DNA of 7,098 nt from Acidobacteriaceae bacterium (GCA_030040175.1 JASHUF010000407.1:1-7098), one strand, 5' to 3'; positions 1 through 6,693 are shown, counted from the stretch's first letter. The notes: generated by a model from the sequence alone, not told the origin. Numbers and translations: made by a program.

Positions 1-564
1 ATCCTGAGCCGCGAGCAGGCCGACAACAAGCGCCTGCAAAGCGCGCAGCAGCAGACGGCGCAGCAGGTCAACGCCGTTTCCAGCGACCTGACCAACGTAA
101 AGAGCGACGTAGGCGGCGTCAGGACCGATCTGGGCAAGACCCAGACCGATCTGGCCGGCGCCATCAGCCAGTTGCAGACGATGAAGGGCGATCTCTCCGA
201 CACCAACAGCGTCATCGCGCGCAATCACGATGAGCTGGTGCTTCTGGAACACAAGGGCGACCGCAACTTTTATGAGTTCACGCTGACCAAGGGCCAGAAG
301 AAGCCCGTGGGCACGGTGAGCCTGGAGCTCAAAAGGACCGACGCCAAGCGGAACAAGTTCACGCTCGACATCTACGCCGACGACAAGACCTACGAGAAGA
401 AAGACCGCAACGTAAACGAGCCGCTGCAGTTTTACAGCGGCAAGGATCCGGCGCTCTTTGAGATCGTCGTGAACACCATCGACAACAAGAACCAGATCAG
501 CGGCTATCTCTCTACGCCCAAGAACTCGCCGGTTCCACCCACCGCTCCGCCGAGCGGACAGTAG
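1..564 (+). CDS. C-terminal part of a heptad coiled-coil protein with a beta-rich tail domain, function unknown (5' truncated)
   Basis: The frame is open from the first base to a TAG at 562-564 and gives 187 residues; the true start lies left of the window. From about residue 23 to 82 an aliphatic residue recurs every seven positions (V23, L30, V37, L44, L51, L58, L65, I72, L79). A second, mixed position lies three residues later (V26, V33, V40, T47, I54, M61, T68, N75, L82). This predicts a parallel coiled-coil stalk. Residues about 85-170 are lysine- and aspartate-rich with alternating hydrophobics (for example TVSLELKR and KFTLDIYADD), suggesting a small beta domain. The end is a proline-rich tail (SPVPPTAPPSGQ). 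I recall acidobacterial hypothetical proteins of this shape with an N-terminal membrane anchor, but the anchor would be outside the window. TTG at 172 and ATG at 181 are unlikely starts because they lie inside the continuous heptads. Confidence 0.8.
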   Translation: MLSREQADNKRLQSAQQQTAQQVNAVSSDLTNVKSDVGGVRTDLGKTQTDLAGAISQLQTMKGDLSDTNSVIARNHDELVLLEHKGDRNFYEFTLTKGQKKPVGTVSLELKRTDAKRNKFTLDIYADDKTYEKKDRNVNEPLQFYSGKDPALFEIVVNTIDNKNQISGYLSTPKNSPVPPTAPPSGQ

Positions 565-689
565 AGCCTGGCCGCTTGAAAGCACACAGCGGGGTGAAGG
601 CCTCCCCGGGGCGTATTGATTCCTGGGCAAAGGAAGTGTCGTTGCGCCGTCCCTACAGGACCGTGGGAGCAATTGGTGCGATCTGCATT

Positions 690-709
690 CCCCACGCTGA
701 AGCGCGGGG
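690..709. repeat. REP-like hairpin with TGAA loop
   Basis: CCCC-A-CGC, loop TGAA, GCG-C-GGGG. This is a 7-bp stem interrupted by one A.C mismatch three pairs from a four-base loop. It has the same architecture as the copies at 4133-4152 and 6726-6745, which argues for a dispersed repeat family rather than a chance palindrome. Confidence 0.6.
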
Positions 710-918
710 CTACAGCGGTTTCAGAGTTGCTGTATCCCGAAGACGGAAGGCAGAATCGACGCGACCAACAGGGAGCGGCGACCTTACGAGGAAATGAAAA
801 GGACACAGTAACTCAGAAAATGCCGTGATTGGACTCTGCGCCTACGGCGCGCCGAACAGGACATTGCCCGTGCGGTGCTCCAGCTGAAGCCAATTGGTCT
901 ACGCGGGCTTCGGCGGAA

Positions 919-938
919 GTCAGGGCTGAAACCCTGAC
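919..938. repeat. REP-like hairpin, perfect 7-bp stem
   Basis: GTCAGGG pairs with CCCTGAC across the loop CTGAAA, so the TGAA core again sits at the tip. It lies 33 bp downstream of the end of the minus-strand gene at 971-1588. It is probably another member of the same family and may act as a transcript-end structure. There is no T-run on either side. Confidence 0.6.
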
Positions 939-970
939 CTACCGCCCCGCGGCACGACTGCCGTCGCCGG

Positions 971-1588
971 CTACTGATCGATGACGGCAAGGTGGGGCGT
1001 CAGCACCAGGTTAGGCTGGTAGCGGAAGGCGAAGGTAAAGCTCAGGTCCTTGCGCGCGTCCCACTCCTGCCGGGTGAGCTTGAAGGCGGAAACCACCGTG
1101 CCCTCCACGGTCTCGCCGGGCGCAATGGTCGCATCCAGCGGCAGAGCCTTGTTATGCGGCACCGGAATTCCCGGATAGGCTAGAAAAATCCGATCGTAAT
1201 CGCTGGACGAAGCCGCATAACTCGAGTGAATGCCGTCGGGCAGCGTGGCGTTGGTCATCATGTTCGAGAGGAACATGGGCCCCTGGCTCTGGTTGTGCAG
1301 CCTCACCTGGGTAAAGACGTATACCTGGTCGAACGACTCCGTGGGAATGACCGCGCCGCTCGCGTCGAACCCTGAGGTCTCGGCGTGCAGGGGATGGGCG
1401 ATGACCGAAAGGACCTCGCCGGTCACCGCCGGCGGCTTTTGCCCGGCGATGATATAGGCCGCAATCGCAACCGAAACCAGGATGGTGGCAACCACCGCCG
1501 CAATGACCACATGGCTCGTGCCTTTGGTGAACGACTCGCCCTTTGCCGCATCGTCCAGGTCGGGGCCGCCCTGCTGCAGCAGACTCAT
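971..1588 (-). CDS. Membrane-anchored hypothetical protein with a single N-terminal TM helix
   Basis: This encodes 205 residues and ends at TAG (971-973). The ATG at 1588-1586 is preceded by AGGGG about five bases upstream, supporting this start. Residues 1-25 are polar and acidic. Residues 26-49 (HVVIAAVVATILVSVAIAAYIIAG) form one strong transmembrane helix. The remaining roughly 155 residues contain beta-type segments including VYVFTQVRLHNQS (89-101), a GET-VEGTVV turn-strand (158-166) and LSFTFAFRY (182-190). By eye the C-terminal part resembles extracytoplasmic immunoglobulin-like domains of the DUF4352 sort (a strand with an N-x-S/G motif, then a 'pGet..G.v.f' strand), but I cannot assign a family. 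It has no catalytic motif. It probably serves an envelope role or anchors a complex. It lies 102 bp downstream of polX on the same strand, with no clear terminator between, so read-through from polX is possible. Confidence 0.75.
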   Translation of the reverse strand: MSLLQQGGPDLDDAAKGESFTKGTSHVVIAAVVATILVSVAIAAYIIAGQKPPAVTGEVLSVIAHPLHAETSGFDASGAVIPTESFDQVYVFTQVRLHNQSQGPMFLSNMMTNATLPDGIHSSYAASSSDYDRIFLAYPGIPVPHNKALPLDATIAPGETVEGTVVSAFKLTRQEWDARKDLSFTFAFRYQPNLVLTPHLAVIDQ

Positions 1589-1690
1589 AGCGCCCCTATC
1601 TTACCGCCGTTGGAGCGCAATCGGCTAGGTTCTCTGAGAATCCCCTTATGTTCCCTGTGAACAACCCAGGAGAAACTCCAGCTGCTCGGC

Positions 1691-3433
1691 TTAAGGCCGC
1701 GCCCTCAGTCCGGCGAGAAACCCCTCGGCGCTGCGGGTATTGAGCACGTCTTCGGCTGTCAGCCACGCGCGCTTCAACTGGCGCACGCCGTAGCCCATTT
1801 TGCCCAGGTTGCGCGCGTCGTGGGAGTCGGAGTTGATCACAATGCTGCATCCGAGCTCTTTGGCCAGGCGCAGGTCGCGGTCGTTGAGGTCAAGCCGTTC
1901 CGGCGCGGCGTTGTGCTCCACGGCCACGCCCAGCTCGGCCGCGCGCTTAAGCACCGCGCCGGTGTCGAGCGCGAAGGGCTCGCGCCGCAGCAGCAGCCGT
2001 CCCGTGGGATGGCCGAGGATGCGCACGTAGGGGTTTTCGATGGCCCGCAACACGCGCGCCGTCATCTCCTCGCGGCTCTGCTCAAAGCGCGTATGCACGC
2101 TGGCGATGACGACCTCCATCTGTGCGAGAACTTCATCGGCAAGGTCCAGCGCGCCATCGGCCAGGATGTCCACTTCGATGCCGGCAAAGACGCGCATCCG
2201 GCCTTCCATTTCGCGGTCGATCTCGCGAATGCGCCGGATGTGCTCGAGTGCGCGCTTCTCGTCGAGGCCGTTGGTCATGGCCAGGTTCTTCGAGTGATCG
2301 GTAATGGCGATGTATTTGTACTTGCATTTCAGCGCGGCGTCGGCCATCTCGCGGATGGAGCTGCGCCCGTCGCTGGCGGTAGTGTGCATGTGCAGGTCGC
2401 CGCGCAGGTCAGCCTCTTCAATCACACGCGGCAGGTCGTGCTGCGCGGAGCGCTCGATCTCGCCCAGGTTCTCGCGCATCTCCGGCGGCATCCAGTCCAT
2501 GCCCAGCGCGGCGTAAATCTCTTCTTCGGTGGCCGCGGCCACCGGGGTTCCGTCGTCGAGCCTGGCCAGCGCCCACTCGCTCAGCGTGAAGCCCATCTTG
2601 AGCGCCCGCTGCCGCAGGCTGACGTTGTGCGCCTTGGATCCGGTGAAGTATTGGAGGGCCGCTCCGTAAGACTCGCCGGGCAGCAGGCGCACGTCTACCT
2701 GCATGCCCTGCTCGACGTGGAAGCTCACCTTGTTCTCGCCCCTGGCGATCATGTCGTGAATGCCGGGATACGCGGCCACGTGCTCGACCGCCGGACCGGT
2801 CTTCCCGGGCTCGCAGGCGGGGCCAGTGGCCAGGAGATCGACGTCGCCGATGGTCTCGCGCCCGCGACGCAGCGAGCCCGCGGGCGTGACCCGCTCGATC
2901 CCGGGAAATTTCTTGAGATAGGCGGCGATCTGCCGCGCCTCGGCGTCGGCCACGTCGATGCGGAACCTCCCCACAGACCGCCGGTAGTCCTCAATGCCTT
3001 TGCGCAGCTTTTCGATCTGTTTGGCGCCCATGCGCGGCAGCCCGTTCAGGCGGCCCGCTTCAATGGCTTCGGCGAGCTGATCGACGCCGGCAATCTTTGC
3101 CGCGTCCCAAAGGAGCGCCACCGTCTTCGGCCCCATGCCGGGGAGCTTCAGCAGCTCCAGCACGCCGGCGCCGTACTTTTTGAGCAACTGATCCCGCTGA
3201 TCGAGGGCGCCGGTCGAGGCCATGGCCTGGATCTTCGCCGCCATGCTCTTGCCGATGCCGTCGATGGCGAGCAGCCGCGGGAGATCGCCGGCGATCGCGC
3301 TCAGGTCCAGCGTGGTCTGCTCGGCTGCTTCGGCCGCCCGGCGGTAGCTGCGAATGCGAAAGCTGTCGGCCCCGTCGATCTCCATCAGATCGGCAGTCTC
3401 TTCGAGCAGCCGGGCAAACATCCGGTTATCCAT
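1691..3433 (-). CDS. polX: DNA polymerase/3'-5' exonuclease PolX (Pol beta-like core plus C-terminal PHP domain)
   Basis: PolX fills short gaps during base-excision-type repair, and its PHP domain supplies Mn-dependent 3'-5' exonuclease and AP-processing activity. The protein is 580 residues, the usual family length. Residues about 1-150 form the helix-hairpin-helix 8-kDa/fingers region (LLAIDGIGKSMAAKI, LKLPGMGPKTVALL, LPRMGAKQIEKLRKG). The palm has GSLRRG (186-191), GDVDLL with metal ligands D197 and D199, the third Asp D247 in QVDVRL, and YFTGSKAHN (262-270). The PHP domain follows: GDLHMHT (345-351), AITDHS (376-381), GIEVDI (418-423), SVHTR (445-449), GHPTGR (474-479) and SDSHDA (535-540). 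All expected metal-binding motifs are present. The frame continues 60 codons upstream to 3613, but that extension is Arg/Pro/Ala-rich and unlike the family, whereas the ATG at 3433 has GGGAGG eight bases upstream. The strand VEHNAAPERLDL has His where I expect Ile. The gene lies 204 bp after csp. Confidence 0.96.
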   Translation of the reverse strand: MDNRMFARLLEETADLMEIDGADSFRIRSYRRAAEAAEQTTLDLSAIAGDLPRLLAIDGIGKSMAAKIQAMASTGALDQRDQLLKKYGAGVLELLKLPGMGPKTVALLWDAAKIAGVDQLAEAIEAGRLNGLPRMGAKQIEKLRKGIEDYRRSVGRFRIDVADAEARQIAAYLKKFPGIERVTPAGSLRRGRETIGDVDLLATGPACEPGKTGPAVEHVAAYPGIHDMIARGENKVSFHVEQGMQVDVRLLPGESYGAALQYFTGSKAHNVSLRQRALKMGFTLSEWALARLDDGTPVAAATEEEIYAALGMDWMPPEMRENLGEIERSAQHDLPRVIEEADLRGDLHMHTTASDGRSSIREMADAALKCKYKYIAITDHSKNLAMTNGLDEKRALEHIRRIREIDREMEGRMRVFAGIEVDILADGALDLADEVLAQMEVVIASVHTRFEQSREEMTARVLRAIENPYVRILGHPTGRLLLRREPFALDTGAVLKRAAELGVAVEHNAAPERLDLNDRDLRLAKELGCSIVINSDSHDARNLGKMGYGVRQLKRAWLTAEDVLNTRSAEGFLAGLRARP

Positions 3434-3441
3434 CCCGCCGG

Positions 3442-3447
3442 CCTCCC
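3442..3447 (-). promoter_or_regulatory. Ribosome-binding site that sets the polX start
   Basis: On the minus strand this reads GGGAGG, eight bases before the ATG at 3433-3431. It supports the 580-residue PolX over the 640-residue open frame that begins at 3613. Confidence 0.75.
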
Positions 3448-3577
3448 ACCGCAGTATCGATCCAGTATCGGTCACGGGCGCCGCGGAAGGCCAATGGGCA
3501 CACGCCGGACAGCTTGGCGCCGCGCGCGATCGGGCGCGCAACGCCCGCATAAGGATTTGAATACGATTTTGGCTCGG

Positions 3578-3596
3578 GGCGCACTCCTCTTGCGCC
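3578..3596. other. Perfect 6-bp hairpin in the csp-polX gap
   Basis: GGCGCA and TGCGCC are exact reverse complements separated by seven bases. It lies 41 bp beyond the csp stop on the minus strand. It could mark the 3' end of a short csp transcript or stabilise it against exonucleases. No T-run follows, so a Rho-independent terminator is not supported. Confidence 0.3.
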
Positions 3597-3637
3597 GCCG
3601 CAGAGGGGGTCAATCTCGAACGCGCGGGGGTGCGCGC

Positions 3638-3868
3638 TTACGCCGCCGTGTGGGCGTTATCCCGGAAGCGGACTACGGCGTCCGCCTGCGGGCCCTTCTG
3701 GCCCTCGACAATATCGAACTCGACTTCGTCGCCCTCCTTGAGCGTTTTGTACCCGTCCAGTTGAATCGCCGAATAGTGAACGAATACATCCGGTCCGTCT
3801 TCGCGTCCGATGAATCCGTAGCCCTTGGCATTGTTGAACCACTTCACCTTTCCCTTGTACTGAGCCAC
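3638..3868 (-). CDS. Cold-shock domain protein (CspA family)
   Basis: This small single-stranded nucleic-acid-binding protein acts in the cytoplasm as an RNA chaperone that melts mRNA secondary structure. At 76 residues it is one cold-shock domain and little else, slightly longer than typical Csps (65-70) because of the tail [25 protein letters not shown] (6-20) contains the RNP1 motif KGYGFI, and VFVHYSAI (28-35) is the RNP2 region; both aromatic surfaces are present. The chosen start is GTG at 3868-3866, giving [10 protein letters not shown], with AGGAAGG nine bases upstream. The frame runs open to an ATG at 4042, but those 58 residues resemble no Csp extension and cover the leader. Stop is TAA at 3640-3638. 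The long upstream gap (362 bp to the Nudix gene) leaves room for its own promoter and an extended 5' leader, as in many csp mRNAs, but I could not pick a convincing promoter. Confidence 0.95.
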   Translation of the reverse strand: MAQYKGKVKWFNNAKGYGFIGREDGPDVFVHYSAIQLDGYKTLKEGDEVEFDIVEGQKGPQADAVVRFRDNAHTAA

Positions 3869-4084
3869 AGGTTCCCGCCTTCCTTTTTTTGGAGTCTCGA
3901 AGAGTTTTGGTGACTGAGAAGGATTCTCACACCGATACTTTTTAAGACGTGGGTAACGGAGGAAAGGTTGATCGGCACTGTGGGGAAAAATCCATAAAGT
4001 GAAACCGGCCGGCTGAGATTGCCGTCCCCCGGTGCACAACATGGAATCCTCAGAACCGGTTGCATCAATAGCCCATGGCGCTGA

Positions 4085-4103
4085 GAAAACGCCCCTCAGG
4101 GGC
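4085..4103 (-). terminator. Possible Rho-independent terminator for the Nudix gene
   Basis: Read on the minus strand, GCCCC-TGA-GGGGC (4103-4091) forms a 5-bp GC stem followed at once by GTTTTC. It lies 127 bp downstream of the Nudix stop. The stem is short and the T-run only four long, so strength is uncertain. It shares bases 4100-4103 with the repeat hairpin at 4100-4111, so the two structures cannot form together. Confidence 0.35.
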
Positions 4104-4162
4104 TAAAGCCCGCGATTGTGTTGGCGCTTATCGGCACGACTCAAGCCGTGCCCTTGCAAAAC
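4100..4162. repeat. REP-like pair of hairpins with shared tail motif
   Basis: Two family members lie in tandem. The first is GGGC-TAAA-GCCC at 4100-4111. The second, at 4133-4152, is GGCACG-A-C, loop TCAA, G-C-CGTGCC: a 7-bp stem with one A.C mismatch. The tail GCCCTTGCAAAAC at 4150-4162 matches 11 of 13 bases of GCCCTTCCGAAAC at 6796-6808. Together this is the compound element 'small hairpin, spacer, CACGACT..AAG.CGTG hairpin, CCTTnCnAAAC' that I associate with acidobacterial intergenic regions. Confidence 0.65.
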
Positions 4163-4230
4163 GCCATTGATGCAGTCAGTTCTACGGTCTAATAACGGCT
4201 TCGGAGGCGTGGCGCGCCCGCTTCTTGGCC

Positions 4231-4884
4231 TCATTTGCCCTTGAGCCGCGCGTAGAACAACACGCCGCTGAGCGTCTTGCCGTCCTTTATGATTCCCTTA
4301 TTTATCATTTTCAGCACCTCTGAGAGCTTAACCAGGCGCAGTTCAATGGTCTCGTCTTCCTCCGGCTGGGCCTCGCCTGCCTGCAATCCTTCGGCCAGGA
4401 ACACTTTCATCGTCTCGCCCAGGAATCCCGGGCTAGGGTAGTACTCGAGCAGCGGCTTCCACTTCTTGGCGCGATAGCCGGTCTCTTCCATCAGCTCGCG
4501 CTTGGCCGCGTCGAGCGGCGCCTCGCCCGCGTCGATCTTGCCCGCGGGCAGCTCCCACAGGAACTGGCTGGCGGCGTGCCGGTATTGCCGTTCCATCACA
4601 ATCCAGGGATTCTTTTTATTCTTCGACCCATCGAGAGCCAGAATCACCACGCTGCCGTTGTGGCGGATCACATCGCGCTCGTTTTTGTGCCCGCCCGGCT
4701 CGACGATCCTGTCGCGCACGATGCGGAACAGCGGCCCCGTGAACACCACCTCAGAGCGGAGCACCCGGGCGTGTTCCACGAAGATCGCTTTTTGTGCCTT
4801 GCCGGGCACCTTTGCGAACTTTCTCTCTTTCGCCTTCCTGCCGTTCCCATCCGCGGACTCGTGCGGATTTCCCCTCTTCGCCAT
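4231..4884 (-). CDS. Nudix hydrolase, ADP-ribose pyrophosphatase-like
   Basis: This is a predicted cytoplasmic hydrolase of a nucleoside-diphosphate-sugar such as ADP-ribose, yielding AMP and ribose-5-phosphate. It has 217 residues. The Nudix box spans 115-137 and fits G-x5-E-x7-RE-U-x-EE-x-G-U exactly: G115, E121, R129, E130, L131, E133, E134, G136, Y137. Upstream strands VIRHNGSVVILAL (72-84) and PWIVMERQYRHA (93-104), and FLWELPAGK (108-116), match the ADPRase subfamily. So does YYPSPGFLGETM (148-159) about 15 residues after the box, where ADPRases carry a diagnostic proline. The first 35 or so residues are a Lys/Arg/Gly-rich extension not needed for the fold. The ATG at 4884 is favoured by GGAGG eight bases upstream. 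Stop is TGA at 4233-4231. It is transcribed divergently from bshC. The substrate is inferred from motifs only; GDP-mannose or other NDP-sugars remain possible. Confidence 0.92.
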   Translation of the reverse strand: MAKRGNPHESADGNGRKAKERKFAKVPGKAQKAIFVEHARVLRSEVVFTGPLFRIVRDRIVEPGGHKNERDVIRHNGSVVILALDGSKNKKNPWIVMERQYRHAASQFLWELPAGKIDAGEAPLDAAKRELMEETGYRAKKWKPLLEYYPSPGFLGETMKVFLAEGLQAGEAQPEEDETIELRLVKLSEVLKMINKGIIKDGKTLSGVLFYARLKGK

Positions 4885-4925
4885 CTCTCCCGCCTCCAGC
4901 GCGCGACCCTCTCAATTCAAAAAAA

Positions 4926-4931
4926 AGTATA
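4926..4931 (-). promoter_or_regulatory. Candidate -10 box for the Nudix gene
   Basis: The minus strand reads TATACT, five of six matches to TATAAT, followed directly by eight T's (4926-4919, sharing the final T). It sits 41 bp upstream of the ATG at 4884. No recognisable -35 lies 16-18 bp further upstream, so this is a weak call. Confidence 0.35.
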
Positions 4932-5037
4932 CGCAAGCGCCCATGCGCCCAGGCCGGGCCTTCTGCATCGAATCCCCCTGCCATGGCATCCTGTAGGGGA
5001 TGTGCCTCCAAATCTCCTTGAAGTCCGTGGAACGCTC

Positions 5038-6654
5038 TTGAACGCAACCAAGATCGCAACTGGGACCGCAGACTGTATTCCCCTTGCCGCCACGCCGGGC
5101 CTGAGCCGGCTCTTTGTGGACTTTTGCTCAGGCGGCGAGGCCGCGCATTCTTTCCTGCCTTCGGACGGGATGGGGCAGGACCGCCCGCCGCTGCCGGCGC
5201 ACTGGACGGAGCTGGTGCGTCTTCTCGCGGCGCAGAATGCCGCCGCGCAGGCTCCGGCACAGGCCGCGCTCCGCGCCCTCGCTGAAGGCGCCGGCGTTGT
5301 GGTCACCGGCCAGCAGGTCGGGCTCTTCGGCGGACCGCTGTACACGCCTTTCAAAGCCGCAACCGCTATCGCCCGCGCGCGCAAAGCCGCGGCCACGGGA
5401 AATCCGCATGTGGCCGTCTTCTGGCTGGCAAGCGAGGATCACGACTTTGCCGAAGTCGACCATGTCTCGTTACCCGCCGGCCGCGAGCTCAAGAAACTGG
5501 TTTACGCGCCGGCGCCGGAAACTGCGCGTCCCGTCGGGGGCATCGCCTTCGACGATTCCATTGTTCCCCTTGCCGACCAGGTGCGCGCGATCTCCGGCTC
5601 GGCGGGCGCTCTGGTGGAAGAGTACAAGCCCGGGCGCACGTTTGCGCAGGGTTTCGCGCATTTCTATGCGACCGCCTTCGCCGCGCAGGGGCTGCTGGTT
5701 CTGGATGCGAGCGGCCGCGAATTCCATCGCCTCGGTGCGCCCGTGCTCCGCGCCGCGATCGAACGCGCCGATGAGCTCCACGCCGCGTTGCTCGAGCGCA
5801 ACCGCGCCCTCGAAGCCGCCGGCTACCAGGTCCAGGTCGCCGTGGCACCGCAATCGAGCCTGCTGTTCCTGGTTGATGAAAAATCCGGCGCGCGCCAGGC
5901 ACTCAAGCGCACGCCGCCGGCTGCGGCCGAACCGGATGGCCTTTGGCAGGCCGGCGCGGAGACTTTTTCGACCGCCGATCTTCTCGGCATTCTCTCCTCC
6001 GCGCCCGAGCGCCTTTCGCCCTCGGCCCTGCTGCGCCCCGTCTTTCAGGATTTCCTGCTCGCCCCCTCGTCCATCGTCGCCGGCCCCGCGGAGATCGCCT
6101 ACTACGCGCAGTCGGGCGTGCTTTACGACCGCATTCTGGGCCGCCAGACGCCCCCGGCCGCGCGCCTCTCCGCCACGCTCATTGAGCCGCACGTAGGCGA
6201 GCTGCTGCGCAAGCACGGGCTCGGGCTGGAGCAAGTTTTCTCAGAAGATGCGGCCTCGCTGGCCCGGTCGCTGGCCGCGCGCAACCTGCCGCCGGAGACG
6301 CGCGCCAAGCTCGACGGAGCCGCACACGCCCTCGACGCCGAGCTCACCGCGCTCGTGGGCTGGCTGCAGGCGCAGGACAAGGGCCTTGGCCAGTCGGCCG
6401 AGACCGCGGCCAGCAAGATTCAGTACCAGATGAACCGCCTGCGCACCCTGGCCGCGAACTTCCAGCTGCAGCGCGAGGCTACGGTGGCGCGCCACGCGGA
6501 AACTCTCGCGAGCGCGCTCTTTCCCGGCGGCGTGCTCGAGGAGCGCGTGCACGGCGCCGCGTATTATTTCGCGCGCTACGGACTGGAGCTGGCGGAGATG
6601 CTCTGCGCGCAGGCCGCGCAAGGCTGTCCGGGCCACATGGCGCTGTGGCTGTGA
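5038..6654 (+). CDS. bshC: Bacillithiol biosynthesis cysteine-adding enzyme BshC
   Basis: BshC adds cysteine to glucosaminyl-malate (GlcN-Mal), the last step of bacillithiol synthesis; bacillithiol is a cytoplasmic redox thiol. The TTG at 5038 gives 538 residues, close to the usual 540. Family landmarks are CIPLAATPGLSRLFVDF near the N-terminus (13-29), VVTGQQVGLFGGPLYTPFKA (88-107) with the Rossmann-like TGQQ at 90-93, and VFWLASEDHDFAEVDHV around W129-SEDHD. Further on come a central QSSLLFLVDE strand and a long helical region from about residue 400 to 500 (for example KIQYQMNRLRTLAANFQLQRE), the expected coiled-coil dimer arm. The end, AAYYFARYGLELAEML, matches the conserved C-terminal 'YY..RYG' helix. 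No ATG lies near the N-terminus. TTG 5038 has GGA six bases upstream; GTG 5002 has GGGGA but only one base of spacing. The open frame extends back to 4576 only as antisense to the Nudix gene. It ends in tandem stops TGA-TAA. No bshA or bshB is in the window. Confidence 0.94.
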   Translation: MNATKIATGTADCIPLAATPGLSRLFVDFCSGGEAAHSFLPSDGMGQDRPPLPAHWTELVRLLAAQNAAAQAPAQAALRALAEGAGVVVTGQQVGLFGGPLYTPFKAATAIARARKAAATGNPHVAVFWLASEDHDFAEVDHVSLPAGRELKKLVYAPAPETARPVGGIAFDDSIVPLADQVRAISGSAGALVEEYKPGRTFAQGFAHFYATAFAAQGLLVLDASGREFHRLGAPVLRAAIERADELHAALLERNRALEAAGYQVQVAVAPQSSLLFLVDEKSGARQALKRTPPAAAEPDGLWQAGAETFSTADLLGILSSAPERLSPSALLRPVFQDFLLAPSSIVAGPAEIAYYAQSGVLYDRILGRQTPPAARLSATLIEPHVGELLRKHGLGLEQVFSEDAASLARSLAARNLPPETRAKLDGAAHALDAELTALVGWLQAQDKGLGQSAETAASKIQYQMNRLRTLAANFQLQREATVARHAETLASALFPGGVLEERVHGAAYYFARYGLELAEMLCAQAAQGCPGHMALWL

Positions 6655-6660
6655 TAAGGC

Positions 6661-6693
6661 AGGGGTCAGGTTTCAGGGGTCAGGAGTCAGGGG
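6661..6693. repeat. Short direct repeats AGGGGTCAGG
   Basis: AGGGGTCAGG occurs at 6661-6670 and again at 6675-6684, followed by the related AGTCAGGGG at 6685-6693, all immediately after the bshC stop codons. The spacing is 14 bp. The copies merge into the GGGC-TGAA-GCCC hairpin that begins at 6691. This looks like the left flank of the same compound intergenic repeat. Confidence 0.6.

Larger units (their letters stand above)
565..970. other. Intergenic region of 406 bp with hairpin repeats and no convincing gene
   Basis: The short reading frames here (up to about 73 codons) are rich in Arg, Ser and Pro, lack a good ribosome-binding site and resemble no family I know. The stretch does contain two clear inverted repeats (690-709 and 919-938) and a degenerate GCTGAAGC copy near 883-890. 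A further small inverted repeat, CGAC-TGCC-GTCG at 955-966, lies directly downstream of the minus-strand gene ending at 971. It could help end that transcript, but no T-run follows it. Confidence 0.6.
3869..4230. other. Intergenic region of 362 bp: csp leader plus repeat hairpins
   Basis: I see no gene here. The half nearest csp (3869 to about 4070) should contain the csp promoter and leader on the minus strand. It includes AT-rich patches (for example TCTTAAAAAGTATC around 3935-3948), but I see no clean -35/-10 pair. The half nearest the Nudix gene holds hairpins at 4091-4111 and 4133-4152. Confidence 0.5.

Noticed and set aside
576..990. Short frames of 63-100 codons in the left intergenic region
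   Set aside because: They have no ribosome-binding site, no recognisable domain, and cross the hairpin repeats at 690-709 and 919-938.
3434..3613. 60-residue N-terminal extension of PolX
   Set aside because: The extension is low-complexity Arg/Ala/Pro/Ser with no PolX similarity, and the ATG at 3433 has a strong GGGAGG ribosome-binding site.
1820..3913. 697-codon open frame on the plus strand
   Set aside because: It is antisense to polX and csp, both identified by many family motifs. Its composition (His, Ala, Gly, Arg, Val rich) is typical of the mirror frame of a GC-rich gene, and it matches nothing I recognise.
3869..4068. Upstream extension of the Csp frame and a 74-codon frame from 4068
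   Set aside because: Neither resembles a protein family; both lie in the csp leader. GTG 3868 gives a full normal cold-shock domain.
4576..5037. N-terminal extension of the bshC frame back to 4576
   Set aside because: It runs antisense through the Nudix gene, is rich in Pro/His/Arg, and would add about 154 residues to a protein already of normal family length when started at 5038.
5114..6234. Long frames on both strands inside bshC (360, 254, 159 and 137 codons)
   Set aside because: They are Arg/Pro/Ser-rich mirror frames of a GC-rich coding region, while bshC is confirmed by conserved motifs along its length.
6632..6649. GCCACA-n6-TGTGGC inverted repeat at the end of bshC, considered as a terminator
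   Set aside because: It lies inside the coding sequence and is followed by TGATAAGG rather than a T-run; it is probably incidental.
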